Positions 10,783 through 23,606 of a stretch of 64,000 bases of DNA are shown piece by piece. How positions within the stretch are numbered: position 1 is the stretch's first letter; every line of letters begins with the position of its first letter. The notes beneath the pieces are model-generated. The model worked only from the letters and a program-made list of their open reading frames with translations, ran no database searches and was not told where the DNA came from. The DNA comes from Coremacera marginata (lineage: Eukaryota; Arthropoda; Insecta; Diptera; Sciomyzidae): positions 27,374,290-27,438,289 of the forward strand of contig OU612045.1 of the NCBI GenBank assembly GCA_914767935.1. Reading direction: 5' to 3'. Position numbers and translations under genes: made by a program.

Positions 10783-12417
10783 ATTATTGTTGTTATCTTC
10801 TCTGTTGTTGTTGTTATTGCTATTTGCATTGGCAAAGCGATTAAATGATTGAATAGTTTCGCTTGTTTGCGGCTAAAATTGTCACAGAGTGAATTTGAAG
10901 CGTTTGCTTTTTATTGTGTTGTGAGTTTTAATTAGAAAATTTAACGTTTGAATATATTTTTTTATTTTACGTGAGTTTGTCACGTACGCTTATTTGTTGA
11001 GCTTTAATTGGAATATATAACGCTTGATAGTATTTTTTAAATAAACATGGAATTTTTACAACTGCAACTGAATATTTTAAATAAACATATTGTCAAATGT
11101 TTGCACTCCAAAAGTTTGCTGTAGTTTTATAAAATTTTTATTTTAATGACCTAGTTATAAAAATTTTTTAACATTCACATGAAGGCTTAATAAAATTTTG
11201 TTAAGAGTTCACATATTTCCCTCTGTGACACTCTCTTTAAGTACTTTATTCAAGTTTTTAGTTTCGTTGTTTTGTTTTTCTTTTTTTACATATTGGTGTT
11301 AACCAATTGAGTCACAAATGTCGTCAATTTCAAATTGATTTTTATCCAGTTTTTTTACATATTATCTGCTATTTTAAAAATGCTCTGTAAAATGCAGTTT
11401 ATGCGCTCTGTTAATTTTCAAGCTCTTTCAAACTGTGGTGTCAGAATTTATGTAAAATGAATACTTAAAGTAACAAACAATTTCTGGCAAAAATACGTGA
11501 TTTTTTCAACTGAAAAGATTTTGATTAACATTTTTTATATGAACTCGGTAATATACACATAATTTTCCGCATAAAAAGTGATCTCGAGTCATAAATTTTG
11601 AGATCAATGTTGTCTGGAAAAAAAAAAAAACGAATTCATAATAGCGGTGCCCAAAATTCCGTCTAAATGAACATTTTTTTTTTAAATTTTCAGGAACTTC
11701 TATTTCAAAAGACAAGAGTTAATAAAAAATGAAGACCGCCATTTTCAATTTTTTTCCAGACCCTGCATTTTTTAAAACTGATGGCTAGAAAACTCTATTC
11801 TATTTGGATAGATATTTATAATTCGTAGACCTTTAAATAGGTCCTCAAAATAATATTTCTAACTGCGTACCTGTTGCAAAACTGTCATGTACTTCCATTT
11901 TTGATAGTATTATCTATGACATTCCTTTTTTCCATTGCAAATGGAAAAAAAAAATTGTCCAGGACCCCAAAAAAATTTTTGACTTAGTTAATTTGAAGCG
12001 AAAATCAGCCGGTTACCTTTCATCCATGTTTAAAGGTAATACTGTCTCCTTCAACTCTCAGGAAATATCTCCGGCAACCTCTTTCCGAATCATTTTAATG
12101 AATTATTCTGTCTACCAACTACTCAGTCTAATGTTTTTCCCCCCGCTCCGAATTTTCAATATTTAGTTGAAAACTTCAACTTCAACTCGCACACTATCTA
12201 CAAAAGAGACACAACTCAAAATTTTAAAATTTTCAGGAGAAGCAAAACACTATTTTTTTTTCAACGGACTCCATACAAAACAAAGAGACAAAATGATTTT
12301 TTTGTTTTTTTTAATTAAAGAGTAACAAAAGGAGTGAACAATTTTGATAGTTGATGGAAGAAATCATTACGATAAGCTTAACATTAAAAAGTAAAAATTT
12401 ATAAATTTTGAGTTGTG
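9838..12417. other. Non-coding DNA with TTG-rich low complexity
   Basis: Long A/T-rich, intron-like DNA. GTT/TTG triplets are common from 10380 to 10830, with a pure microsatellite at 10746-10790. No gene or transposon end was recognised. Confidence 0.5.
10746..10790. repeat. (GTT)n microsatellite
   Basis: About a dozen uninterrupted GTT triplets followed by TTATTATTG. Confidence 0.9.
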
Positions 12418-13745
12418 CTTGTTTTGCAGATGGAGTGCTATATCAAGTGCAATAAAAGGTTTAGATACAACCAAGGGGCCTGGACCAGACCTAATTCCCC
12501 AACGCTACTGGTGCGGTGCTTAGACCAACTAATTGCGTCCTTATATATAATATTTAAGAAATCAGTCTCTCTTGGAGTGTTCCCCTCTTATTGGAAAACT
12601 TCCCACCTAATACCAATACGAATATACAAAAAAAGGTGGTAAAAGTTCAGTTGAAAATTACAGAGGCATAGAAATTTTGTCAGCCATACCAAAGCTATTT
12701 GAAAAAATTATTTGCGAAAAGCTAACACACCTTATCAATTCGCGGTCCACCGCCACTAGCCTCATTATAATGGTTTCTGACGTTTTAAGCCAGATGGAGA
12801 TAGGAGACCAAATAAATGCTATTTATACTGATTTCAGTAAAGCCTTTGATCATGTTGATTACGGCATCTTAATACATCAATAAGAAAAATTTGGTTTCTC
12901 TGGACCTTTACTTAGTTGCTTATCAACTTATCTCCATGGTGGATTCCAATTTGTTAAATTCCAAGGAATTGTGTCGAAGAAAATCGATGTCTACTCTGGA
13001 GTACCGCAAAGTAGTCACCTTAGGCCTCTTCTCTTCAATATCTTCATATCCGACTTGTCGATAGTGTAGAAGGATATTCCACATCTTATGTATGCGGACG
13101 ACCTAGAAATTTACCACGTAATCAAATAGCAGGAAGATCTCAACTTCGTACATTTAAACTTCTTATTTATTGAGACCTGATGTACACAAAACAAACTTTA
13201 CCTCAATGTAAATAAGTGTAACATGATAAGTTTTTCCCGTAGAAATAAACTTATAATTCATAACTACCGCCTCAACTATATTGAACTTAACAGGGTCAAT
13301 TATATAGCTAAACTTGGAGTGGTCTTGGACAACAAACTGCGCTTTAATCTACACTATGATAAGATGGTATCCAGAGCCAGCAAACAGCTCGGTTTCATTA
13401 AAAGACGAACATGTGAATTTAAGAATGTGTGCGTCACGATATCCCTGTACTGTGTGCAGTTGCGCCTAATACTCGAATATGGCTGCATTATTTGGTATCC
13501 AGCTTTTGAATCCCATAGAATCCATTCAAAAGCAATTCTTACTTTTCGCTCTGAGAGAAACTTATAACCCCGCGATTATTGTAGCCATCCACAATATGAA
13601 CACAGATTCAGCCTATTAAATTTGATGCCACACTATCAATTAGAAGAACGGTAATGGATTCATGCTTTACTTTCAATGTTCTGAACGGTGTAACTAACTT
13701 TGAACATATTGTGAGGACAAGAAATTATGTACCAATTTCTGTTCC
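12418..13745 (+). pseudogene. Non-LTR retrotransposon (Jockey-like) reverse transcriptase, fragment 1
   Basis: The reverse-transcriptase core can be followed through several broken frames. In order there is a KGPGPDLIPQRYW block (about 12470-12515), NYRGIEILSAIPKLFEKII (12657-12718), motif A IYTDFSKAFDHVDYG (12820-12865), a degenerate motif B VPQSSHLRPLLFNIFISDL (13002-13058) and motif C MYADDLEIY (13089-13115). A thumb-side block LGVVLDNKLRF...SRASKQLGFIKR lies at 13313-13405. The order and wording fit Jockey-clade LINEs. The 5' part (endonuclease, ORF1) and an identifiable 3' tail are absent. Multiple stops and frameshifts make it dead. Confidence 0.85.
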
Positions 13746-14065
13746 ACAAATAACATGTGAATAATGTATATAAAATATTATTAAATTATAAATTATAATA
13801 TATATAAATTATATTATAAATATTATTAACAATATACACTTTGTATTATATAGCCAACTGTTGTTAAAATAACATTCAAAAACAAATAAATATATACATA
13901 CACGCATACATGCATACACATGCATGTAAACAAATCAACCGAACAATGAAACAGAAAAACAGCGCAAGCAAATAAAAAGCGGCGCGCTACCATAGTAGAG
14001 TCAGTCTTGAACAGAGCACAGTCGCGTGCACATGTGCAAAGACTTAGGTCAGTTTAGCTCAGTTT
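13746..14065. other. A/T-rich spacer
   Basis: Very A/T-rich with TA-rich imperfect palindromes (13765-13850), then a more complex stretch (13960-14060) of unknown nature leading into the tandem array. Confidence 0.45.
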
Positions 14066-14286
14066 CTCATAGTAAAGGCGCTTACACCCTTTAAGCTCGG
14101 GTTTTCATAGTAAAGGTGTTTACACTTTTTAAACTCAGGGTATTCATAGTAAAGGCGTTCACACCCTTTAAGCTCAGGTTTTTCATAGTAAAGGCGTTCA
14201 CACCCTTTAAGCTCATGTTTTTATAGTAAAGGCGTTCACACCCTTTAAATTCAGGTTTTTCATAGTAAAGGCGTTTACACTCTTTA

Positions 14287-17059
14287 ACCCTCTAGTTCCC
14301 AAATTTTTTTTTCAAAAAAAAAAATTATTTTTGTATTGGTTTCGCCTCAAAATGAAATGTTTGTTCTGGAAAAATTTTATATTCTTAGAGAATTAGGACT
14401 TATAGCGTCAAATACTTACCCCGCCTACAGGCGGTCTTGGGAAACAAAGCCAAAAAAATTTACGATACATAAAATTTTTTTTTTTTTATTTTTTTGTTTA
14501 TTAACATAAAAAGTGGGTAAAATTCATACATTTTTAATTTTCTTAAAAAATAATTCTAAAACTGAACAAAAAAGTACATATTCGGTGAACAAAAAGGGAC
14601 TATTCCAATAGTTTCAACATAAACTAATATAAGAAATTGATGAAGAAAAGTTCATTTGTGATGAAAATCAAAGAAACAATCTTTTTGCTGGGAAAAACAA
14701 AGATTTATTTTGCATTTTCGGCACATAACTTGCGTTTCAGAAGCGCATCCTGGATTTTTACAAGTCTTTTTCCCCCCATTTCGTGGCAAAAATTCTGGAA
14801 AATGTTCAACTCCATCAAAGCGAATCTCTACAGGCGGTAAAAAAGTCTTTTTACCATGACCTTTGTTTTGAGGAGCTGCGCGTGGACGTCCAGCACCTTT
14901 GGTAACGTTTTTTAACGTACAAAGCACTTGTGCAACCTGTGCTCGGAAATTCGGCAGTTGATATTGCTTATCATTGGGGTCCGGATTGTTTATTCTATGA
15001 AACAAAATGTAAGAATTCACCATTGCAACATCAATTAAATGTGTAAATATGCGATTGGTGTACTTTTCAGTTTTCCAAGTAATTTTGTATCGACCAATAA
15101 GTCCATCTATATGGTCGACGCCGCCCATATGGCTGTTGTATTCATTTATTGCATTAGGACATTCGATATCAACAAACTTTTTTTCCGAGCGTACAAAACG
15201 CGAGACAGTTGTTTTTGCAGATGCTTCATTCTGAAATGGTTTGACGCCAACGTATGTTGAAGCGAGTCGGACAGCTTTATTGTCTTTCCAAACCGTTAAT
15301 GAAATATCAATATTTGCTGCAGAGCCACAGAATTCAGTCGAGTATCCACGTGGATGCTTCTTGAGATCATTATCTGTTGGGAGTTTGAATAAAGAAGAAT
15401 AAATTCCACGTGATCGGAGGAACACAAGCAGTGGAAGCGATGTATAAAAGTTGTCGAAAATTATAATATGGTTTTTGAATGCTGGCACAATACGTGACAA
15501 TCGAACGACTACGTTTGACGACGCTCCAAGATCTGGTGCACCAGGTTGAATGACATTGTCGCCTGCACCACCATATACTTCAAAGTTGTAACAGAAACCG
15601 GAAGAATCGCACAAGACGAATAGTTTCACTCCCCATTTATGTGGCTTATATGGCATGTACTGCCGAAGAAAGGACTTCATTTTTGTTGCGCACATTTGTT
15701 CGTCTACACACAGATACTGAGGCATTGGCACAGACTGGAAGTTTTCATTAAAATGTTTGGTAATCGGACGGATTTTGTACATTGCTATTGTCATTAAAAT
15801 GTATATTGCTTCGAATTTGGTCAAAACGATTTCTCGACATTGTGTCTTGGATGATTTGAAATGCATAATTGCTCCAATAAGAACGGATACTTGGATAGTT
15901 AAATACTGACATAAAAATCAGAATGCCAATAAATTGACGCATTTCCAAGTTGTTTGTAGTAAATGTAGTCGCAATGTTTTTTTGGGCGGTATAAATGTTG
16001 GTCTGCTGAACGATGTGAGTTATTATTTCGTCATTTAGAAAATATTCAAAGCATTTATATGGTGTGTCGAAACTTTTAAATTCTTCCAGATCGGGATCAC
16101 AAAATGAGATAGCCGATTTATTTAGCACAAGATTTTTTTGACGTCATAATATCTTTTTGAACGCCTCTGATTTCGGATTTATATCCAGAACTGATCCTAC
16201 AAATGCACCAGCATCATTTACGTTGTTTTCTGTAGGCTCATTATCAGTGGCATGACTTATATTTTTAGGCTCAATGATAGCAAGCGGACGGCGTTTACGT
16301 TTCGGTATCGGAGAATTTTTTGAAGTGTTCGAAGTTGATGGTGATAACTATCATGTCATCTAAGCAAATCGCTGACTGAAGTTCTGATTCCGACATACCT
16401 ACAACCTCGTTCATCCCCATATCGATTTCATTATACTCACAAGGATCTTCATCTAAATCGTCTTCATTTTCTTCTTCATTATCCGTGTCGCCATCAAAAT
16501 CTATCATATTTAAAAGTTTTCTGATGTCATCATCAGATAACGATGATAATTTAAGAGTTTGTTTACGATCCATGGCTAAGAAAAGGTCTTTTAACATAAA
16601 ACGATTCATATATAATAACTCACTTTTGAAACTTACTTTGAAATATTTTTTTTGACAAGCTATCCCAATACCGCCTGTAGGCGGGTTACCTATGCACACA
16701 GCTAAAAAGCTCACAAACACGTTCCTTTTATAATTAAATGACTTTTTGTTAAATAAAGATATGCAGCAACACACAGATAATTTTTTTTTTCACCTACGTT
16801 TATTAATAATATTTATTTTAATTATTTGATTTTCGCACTCCGCGCAAAATAATTATTTTTGGTGATTTTCACAAACTTCTGCATTCAAATGACATTGACA
16901 ACTGACTTTCGTACTAGCGCAAGCTGCAAAAGCACCAATATGAAAATTTGGGATTCCCCAAAACAGATGAAACGAAAAAAAAAGCAAAACCTAATTAGAA
17001 CCATGATTGACCGTGTACTGAACTTAGACCGCCTAGAGGCGGTCTTGGGAAATAGAGGG
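14287..17059 (-). mobile_element. piggyBac-like element 2 (2773 bp), TTAA target
   Basis: The ends are CCCTCTAGTTCCCAA and, on the complement of the right end, CCCTCTATTTCCCAA, with TTAA at 14283-14286 and 17060-17063. Palindromic motifs of the form CCGCCTNNAGGCGG occur near both ends (about 14420, 16672 and 17031), a likely transposase-binding signature. The ends differ clearly from element 1, so the two belong to different piggyBac families. Confidence 0.95.
14652..16573 (-). pseudogene. piggyBac transposase 2, catalytic core intact but gene broken
   Basis: Reading leftward from ATG 16573, there is an acidic leader (DFDGDTDNEEENEDDLDEDP), a first frameshift near 16320, and then a basic stretch KRKRRPLAII. 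A single TGA stop follows at about 16141. The N-terminal transposase region is FLNDEIITHIV...NLEMRQFIGILIFMSV. A second frameshift lies near 15800, and then comes an uninterrupted 3' part. This keeps all three catalytic aspartates in context: FVLCDSSGFCYNF, IIIFDNFYTSLPLL and NSHMGGVDHIDG. The C-terminal zinc-binding domain is present (CKNPGCASETQVMCRKC). Two frameshifts and one stop separate this from a working DDE transposase, so decay is modest. Confidence 0.9.
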
Positions 17060-17118
17060 TTAAGCGCAGGTTATTCTATATAGTGAAGGCGTTCACACAC
17101 TTCTAGCTCAGGTTGTTC

Positions 17119-18275
17119 CACTTCATATAAGTAAATACAGGAAATGTAAATAATTGTATAATTAATTAATTTTATGTTAAAAAATATTTCTAAACAATAA
17201 TAATTACAGAAATTAATAATAGTTTGAATAATGTTTTATTTTATCATATATAAAATATAATATTTTGAATAATTACATTTAAAATCTAATCCTATTGAAG
17301 AAATAGTATTAAATAGATAAAAGAAATGCCCAATAAAGAATTCTTGCAAATTTAAACAACTAAAACTACCGAGTTATACATTTTTTGTACTGAACCCTTG
17401 GTTTACTCGCTGAGCCTATCCCAGCAATTGCAAACGAACTGGAGGGTTCGTTACAACATCTCTAACAAGATTACCTTTAATGACCCTATAAGACGTACAA
17501 GGCATACTCTGCTGTTGAACAGAATACCAGAATCATACTGCATATGCAAGTAACGAACCCATCAGCCGTTACTGTAGAGAATTTAATATATCCGATCATT
17601 ACTCACCTTCAAACAGCTTCCATGTTCGTGTTGCCACACCGGATGCCCCGTATGTTTTACTTGTTAAAACGTAAACGGGTCCGTGTTGTGGTTCAGCACA
17701 AAGTTCATGGTTGTCTGTTTCATGAACTATTACCCTAGGTTTTGGATAACCCAAGTTGCTTAAGCCTAACGGCAGGCGCACTTGTTAATCTTCAACTCAA
17801 TTACTCACCCTTCATGTCGAAATCCTCGTTCAAGTGATCTCTATCAAAGTCTCTCTCTTTTCCTAATTAACCCAGCGTTTGATCTTTTTTCTTTTCTTCT
17901 CCTCCTTCTAGTATGTAAGTATGTTACCTTTAGTATATGTACACTTACTTTTAATTATCTTTTTGCCTCTCCTTTTTGACGTGTTCGTGATCATGTCAAT
18001 TAGGTGAGCGGATTACGCACACTTCAATTCGCACATCTTCGAACACCAAAACAAATAAAGGGGAGAAGAAATTACTTATTTAGGTGGTCGTAACAACCCG
18101 TGTCCGGGCTTCGGCCGACCTCACCAGCTCTCGCCAGGTGTCCCTGCTTAAGCGCCTCTGGAGGAGAAATTAAAAATAAAAAATAAAGAAATAAAAATAA
18201 AATACAATAAGTTAAGTTACAATAAGAAAATTACCTTGTTTGGCCAATAAATAAATAAATAAATATATTCTTCCT
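17119..18275. other. Non-coding DNA between repeats
   Basis: A/T-rich (17120-17390), then a more complex stretch. A short LINE-tail-like reading (RYNISNKITFNDPIRRTRHT) can be made at about 17448-17510, but it is too short to assign. A C/G-rich island of about 75 bp at 18087-18165 stands out from its surroundings. No gene recognised. Confidence 0.4.
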
Positions 18276-19500
18276 CCTAGCCAACACGACTTCCTCAAGG
18301 GAGATCGACTACCACTAACCTCACAGAATTTGTTTCAAACAATTTATGCTCGTTGGCAAGTGGTTACTAAGTTGATGCAGTTTCTACCGACTTTAGTAAA
18401 ACGTTCGACAAAATCTCCAACACTATCATCCTTCTTAAGCTTAAAGCCTTTAGTTTTCCATCACTGTTTATATCATGGATTCAATCATATCTCGAAGGAC
18501 GCCATTCAGAGTCTTTTACAGCTACCTCTGGTGTCCCACAAGATCCTTCGATATTCTTCTTAGCAATCTCTGATGTAGATGGAATCATCCAAACCAATCC
18601 AATCTTTCTGTGTATGCTGCTGATATGAAAATCTATCAGCCATCCATTTTTCCACCCTCCAACTAACTATCACCCTTCTTCCCAATCAACACAATGCTTT
18701 CGCATTTATAGGGGGGGAGTGCTGGTTAAGTCTAAAAAAAAAAATACAAACCAGCGCTGACTCTTGCAATCTTCAAGACGATCTGGTTAGTTTTTCTACT
18801 TTGTGCCAAAAAAATCTTCTTGAGCTCAACGTCAGTAAATATCAAGCTATCACATACTCACGTAAGCAACTTCAACTTCCTCGGAGAATTTATTACTTAC
18901 TCGGCAAGCCAGTTCCTCCTGTAAGCTATTTAGGGGACTTAGGTGTAATATGTGACAAATAACCTAATTTTAGGTCTCATATTGATAATATGATTAATAG
19001 AGCCAACTCTACACTGGGTTAATACTTACATGACTTAATCTCTCAACCTTACCTTTGTTAGACCCCGCCTTGAATATGCCAGCCAGGTTTAGTTTACTAT
19101 CTACGACACACATTCTGTGCGAATCGAAGCCTTTCAACGTATATACATTCGGTCCACACTTCGCGGTCTTCCCAGTTCTGACAGTTTCAACTTACCTCCT
19201 TATGCAGACCGCCTGAAGTTGATCAACGTGCAAGCTCTTGCAAAACGAATGGAAATTGCCGATGTACTCTTTATTCAACAACTTGTATGCGGAAGCATTA
19301 ACTGCCCAGCACTGCTACAATTAATATCAACCCACGCAACCTTAGGTCTACACCTCTCTTCCACCTTAACTTTCACCGCACAGACTATGGATGCAGTGAA
19401 TCTGTAACCAGGATGCTTCGTGTAATCAACAATTTGATCTGTGAATTCGATTTTCATCTGAGCAGATCTCGACTCCAAAATACCCTTCTTAACTCCAACG
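18276..19500 (+). pseudogene. Non-LTR retrotransposon (Jockey-like) reverse transcriptase, fragment 2
   Basis: A second, more decayed RT fragment. In broken frames one reads QHDFLKGRSTTTNLTEFV, motif A STDFSKTFDKISNTI, SYLEGRH, a degenerate motif B SGVPQDPSIF, and motif C altered to VYAADMKIY (one catalytic Asp replaced by Ala). Then come DDL...LNVSKYQAITYSR and SYLGDLGVI. The best open stretch is 19117-19407 (IEAFQRIYIRSTLRGLPSSD...), which matches the conserved LRGLP block near the C-terminus of Jockey-type ORF2 proteins. It has no 5' half, no poly-A tail and many stops. Confidence 0.8.
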
Positions 19501-21651
19501 CCACTTCTTTTTTTTTTTACTCTAACGCCATTTCTTCCCCCTCTTTGTTGTTTTCTTACAATTAAGATGTATTACATATATTTAAAGCATTATAATTATA
19601 ATTTTTACTTTTTCCTGTCTTTTCTTCGACCTCTAAATATTAATATTAAAAGTACCGATTTGTGCAGCCACCTCTTCTCATCTACCTGAATCTATTTCGT
19701 AGGGAATTTTGAATAAAAAAAATATTCGACTTTTTTGAAGCACCCTAATGTGAATATTACCGGTTTCATATAAAAATTTCAGATCTAAAATTTTTTTTAG
19801 TAGATAAGCTTACATTTTTTAATCAAAAAACTGTTTATAGCTCTTAGGCCATTAATTTTAGATAAGTTCTGACATCAGTTATATTGTGTCGATCATTTTT
19901 TGATCATTTCTTGAGTACAGTTAATAAGAACAAAATTGGATTTTTCTGGAAATTTATTAGAAATTTATGTTTGGACTTAATCTGTAAAATGTACTTCATG
20001 TTTAATTTTAAACCATTTTATTAAATCCAATCCTTTATCCTTGAAATTTATCTGCAAAACTTTGCCGCAGCTTAAGTAAAAATATAAAAATTTCTTCTGT
20101 ATTGTTGCGAGTTTATTAAATAAAGGCGTGCTTAGCAAACGATACAACAACAACAACAACAACAACTACAACAAAATGTGGCAAGGCAAAATATCAACTT
20201 CAGGCATTCTTCATTACCATTAAAAATCAACATAATGGAAACGCGGCTGCCCCGCTTTCCCTGCTACTGCTACTGTTTCTATGTTGCTGCATTTGCAAGC
20301 AATGCAAGCTGTTAGTATGTGAAGCAGTGAAGGCGTTGTTGTTGTTATTGTTGTTCAGTTTTCACTCTTAAGAAGTTTCTTGATGATGTTGATGTTGCTA
20401 TTTGCCAAGAATTTCTAGCGCAAGTTGGCAGCATGACGAACAAATGGCAAGAACAAGTACTACAGCACAACAATAACAGTAACATCAACAACAACATCAA
20501 CAACAACAATTCCTATGACAACAGCAAACATCAACATGCGGAAGCGGAAATGATAAACTAAACCGAACATGTTGCAAGACATCCCCGCAGCCACAACAAC
20601 AGCGAGAGTTGTTGGAGTTTTGAGCCGCTGCTAAATAGCAACAATAGCTGTGCCTCCTACAATCCTCTGCTGTTTCTAAATTTCATCTTCTTTTTCTTGT
20701 TCTTCATCATCTTTTCTTGTTCTTCTACTTATTCTTGTTTTTGTGCAAGTTCTTGTTTCCAGCACTTCGCCTGGCCGCATTGCTAACACAATAATTTCTA
20801 TGCTCAAACATGCGGTTAAGATTGCGCAGAGCAGAGTTTTTGGCATTATCAGCAGCTGCAACAACAACAAGAACAACAGCAACTGCTACTCAGTGTGAGT
20901 AACATTGGAAGGTTCACTATATGCGTGTGCGTTGTATGCGTGGCATTTATGGCGTGCAACTTTTGCCAAAACTTTAACTAAACAATCGAGAATTTTCGGC
21001 TTTACTCAAAAATGTTAACAAATATTTGCATGAATTAATTCAGTTAAGTCTTGTTGTTTAGCAAAAGTTGAACAAAATATATAAATTAGTCAAAGAGATA
21101 AACTTTAAGCTTAGTACTTATATAGCTGCGTGGAGGATAAGACAGCTATTTCTTTAATTCATTAGTTTGTAAATAATTTAAAATCATTCGAAGCTTTAAC
21201 TTTCGCTTTGACTCTCGAAATGAAAATTTTCTTAAGGTACTAGAATAGGGTAACATTAGAAAAACTTCATATTTTTGTCGAAGAATTTATTTACGAAAAA
21301 TCTGTATTTTAATTCATTTAAAATTGATTAACTGAGGTTAAAGAAACACAACTGTTTGATTGAAATTTCTTAAATGCGATACTTTTCGTGTAAGAACACT
21401 TATCGATCGTCGTATTATATTTAGTAGTACTGACTTTTCTATCATTGCACCTAGTCGAACGTATTGTTTTATTCAAAAATTCTATTAGTCGTATATTTTT
21501 ATTATTAGCAAAGAAATTATTGAAGTCTTCACTTAGTACCATAAGCCTTTGGTAAAATTTTGCGGTAGATTTTTTTTCGAGTAATTTAGAACATTCTTTT
21601 CAATAAATCATAAATTTTTCGTATAAAAAAAATATTTTCCGACTTAGCCCC
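19501..21651. other. Non-coding DNA with CAA/GTT-rich stretches
   Basis: Intron-like DNA with CAA/GTT repeats at about 20143-20173, 20336-20360, 20467-20530 and 20860-20880. The apparent frames there are low-complexity artefacts. No gene recognised. Confidence 0.5.
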
Positions 21652-22260
21652 TACACCGAAAAAAATAATCACTAATTTTTTAACAAAAAATTTTTGTTAG
21701 CTTTGACAGGCAAATTTTTCGTTAGAATAACAAAAATTTCGTACATTTAAAGAATGTTTTGTTGCTAAAACGAAAATATTTTTACAAAAAAATACAAAAA
21801 TACAATAGATTTTGTTATCTCAACAAGATTGATTTTGTTAAAATATTTTTAAAAATTTACAAAAACTTTTGAAGAGATAACAAAAGTTTTGTTAAAGCAA
21901 CCCTAAGTTAGCTCAAAGATTAACAAAAGGCTATGTTAAATAAATGTGACGCTTTTTAACACCATTGGATGTAAATTCAACAAAAATTTTTGTTCCGCTA
22001 ACAAAGTGTGCCTAGAGTTAATTTAACAAAAATTTTTGTTGATCGAACACTTGTTTCAAATCCTAACAAAAATGTTCGTTAATTTAACAAAAACAGTTCC
22101 TATCGTAACAAAATTTTTTCTCAACCACAACAAAAATTTTTCTCAAATTAACACAAAAATAATGTAATATAACGGAACTTTATAGTTAGCGTCGTTGAAA
22201 AAACTCCGCTTGTTATATCGTTTCCATCATTCGCGGGCAGAAAGTGCGTTTCTTCAAGTA

Positions 22261-23606
22261 ATGGAAACATTTTTAGAAAATTGTTTAAGTTGTGAGGAGT
22301 TAAAAGGAGCTTTTAGTGAGATAAAGCAGCAAAATCAATTGTCCACTGTTTAACATGGTAAGTTTATTTATTACTAGCTTAAACCCGCCGCATCGCCGGG
22401 TTTTCAAAAAGTTTTCATTCAAAAATTGATAGTGGGTAGGCTTGATTTTTCGCTACCAAAACGATTTTTTATTGTTTAAGTAATACTACAAATTATTAAC
22501 CTTAAGATTGTTATATCATCTGATAGGAAATCGAAAACCTAAATTTTGGATTTAATTTTTTTTACAACAAAAACAACTTTTATCCAATTTTTTGGCTTAA
22601 ACTAAAAATTTTTGAACATTTTTTAAAAAAATTTTTAAAAATATTAATACTTTGGTTTAGTAAAAATTTCATCTTATGTTTGAAGGATATTTTAACAAAC
22701 AACATTTTTCAAAAAAATTATTGAAATCCATTGCAAACTGACTGAAATATTTGACTTCAAAGCTAAAAGTGTGAATTTCAAGTCGTTTTTCTCTCATTCT
22801 CAGCTTATAATTAATACTAAAAAGATCTGGTACTAAAATTTTTCACAGTTTTCAAACTACTTACATGATTTTGGTATCAAATTGAAGGAAATTTAAAAGC
22901 GTTTATTGATTTCGTTCTCGTTTAACCGAAGTGCAATTTAATCCATTAGGGCCGAAAGAAAACCATAAAAAACAGACATTTTTAGACTTGAAGCAACATT
23001 TTGGTGAAAACTATGTATGCCATTGAGCAGAAATAAGTTATTATTGCATGCTAATTTTACTTTTTTTAAAAAACTGGCACTAAAACTTTTGAAATATTAT
23101 GCAGTATTTAATGAAAATTCGAGACGCATATGTTTCCATATAGTAACATTGGTTGTTAATGGGTTAAAATAAAGTATCCTATTGCACTCTCTGCTGACCT
23201 ATAAATATGTGTACAAAATTTTATAAAAATCTGAGTTGTCGTTTAAACGTGATGAGTGAACATAAAAAGGGGCTACAGATTTATTAATAGTATAGATATA
23301 GATATAGATTAAAACTTGTAAGAATTCTTGTGCGAGATGCTTACCTTTTTTCGCTAGCATGTGAGTTAGACGTGGAAGCTCTTAAATTTATAAAGCTCAT
23401 CCATTTAGAAGAAATCTTTCGAGCAATATCTAACATACCCGTTGGTCATAGAGTTTTGTTTGAGAAGAAGTTGTTTAACTTTCAAAGAACTTTGGTAAGT
23501 TTTTATTGATTTTATTAGCATAACTTAACTATAATTTTTATTAATGGTTTGTTTGTTAAAACAGGGTACTCTGGCTTACTGCAAACACTGCTCAGCTTTT
23601 CTATAA
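22261..23606 (+). pseudogene. Remnant of a spliced gene carried by the CACCG element (SAM-like?)
   Basis: Exon-like segment 1 begins with ATG at 22261 (METFLENCLSCEELKGAFSE...), hits a TAA at 22351 and is followed by a GTAAGT donor at 22358. Segment 2 (about 23308-23494) is open and reads ...DVEALKFIKLIHLEEIFRAI and NIPVGHRVLFEKKL before a GTAAGT donor at 23495. An acceptor (TTGTTAAAACAG, ending 23564) is followed by segment 3, which joins in phase and stops at 23606 (GTLAYCKHCSAFL). The pattern 'LEEIF...IPVGHRVLFEKKL' resembles the last helices of a SAM domain. That is inference. The nested repeat sits in the first intron. Confidence 0.45.
22373..23308. repeat. Nested insect repeat (ACTAGCTTAAACCCGCC start, TATAGATATAGAT tail)
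   Basis: It begins with a block around 'cccgccgcatcgccgggtt', which resembles the start of repeats widespread in insects, and ends in a tail of TATAGATATAGATATAGAT type. It interrupts the intron of the gene remnant. No frame of note. Confidence 0.5.

Larger units (their letters stand above)
14066..17118. repeat. 39-bp tandem array, split by piggyBac 2
   Basis: The unit core agtaaaggcgttcacaccct begins at 14071, 14109, 14148, 14187, 14225 and 14264, giving a period of 38-39 bp. A seventh unit begins at 17082, just after the piggyBac insertion. Each unit contains CTTTAAGCTC, whose TTAA is exactly where piggyBac inserted. Nothing in the array codes for protein. Confidence 0.9.

Noticed and set aside
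17448..17510. LINE C-terminal tail
   Set aside because: The reading is suggestive but only about 20 residues long, and it is separated from fragment 1 by 3.7 kb of other repeats.
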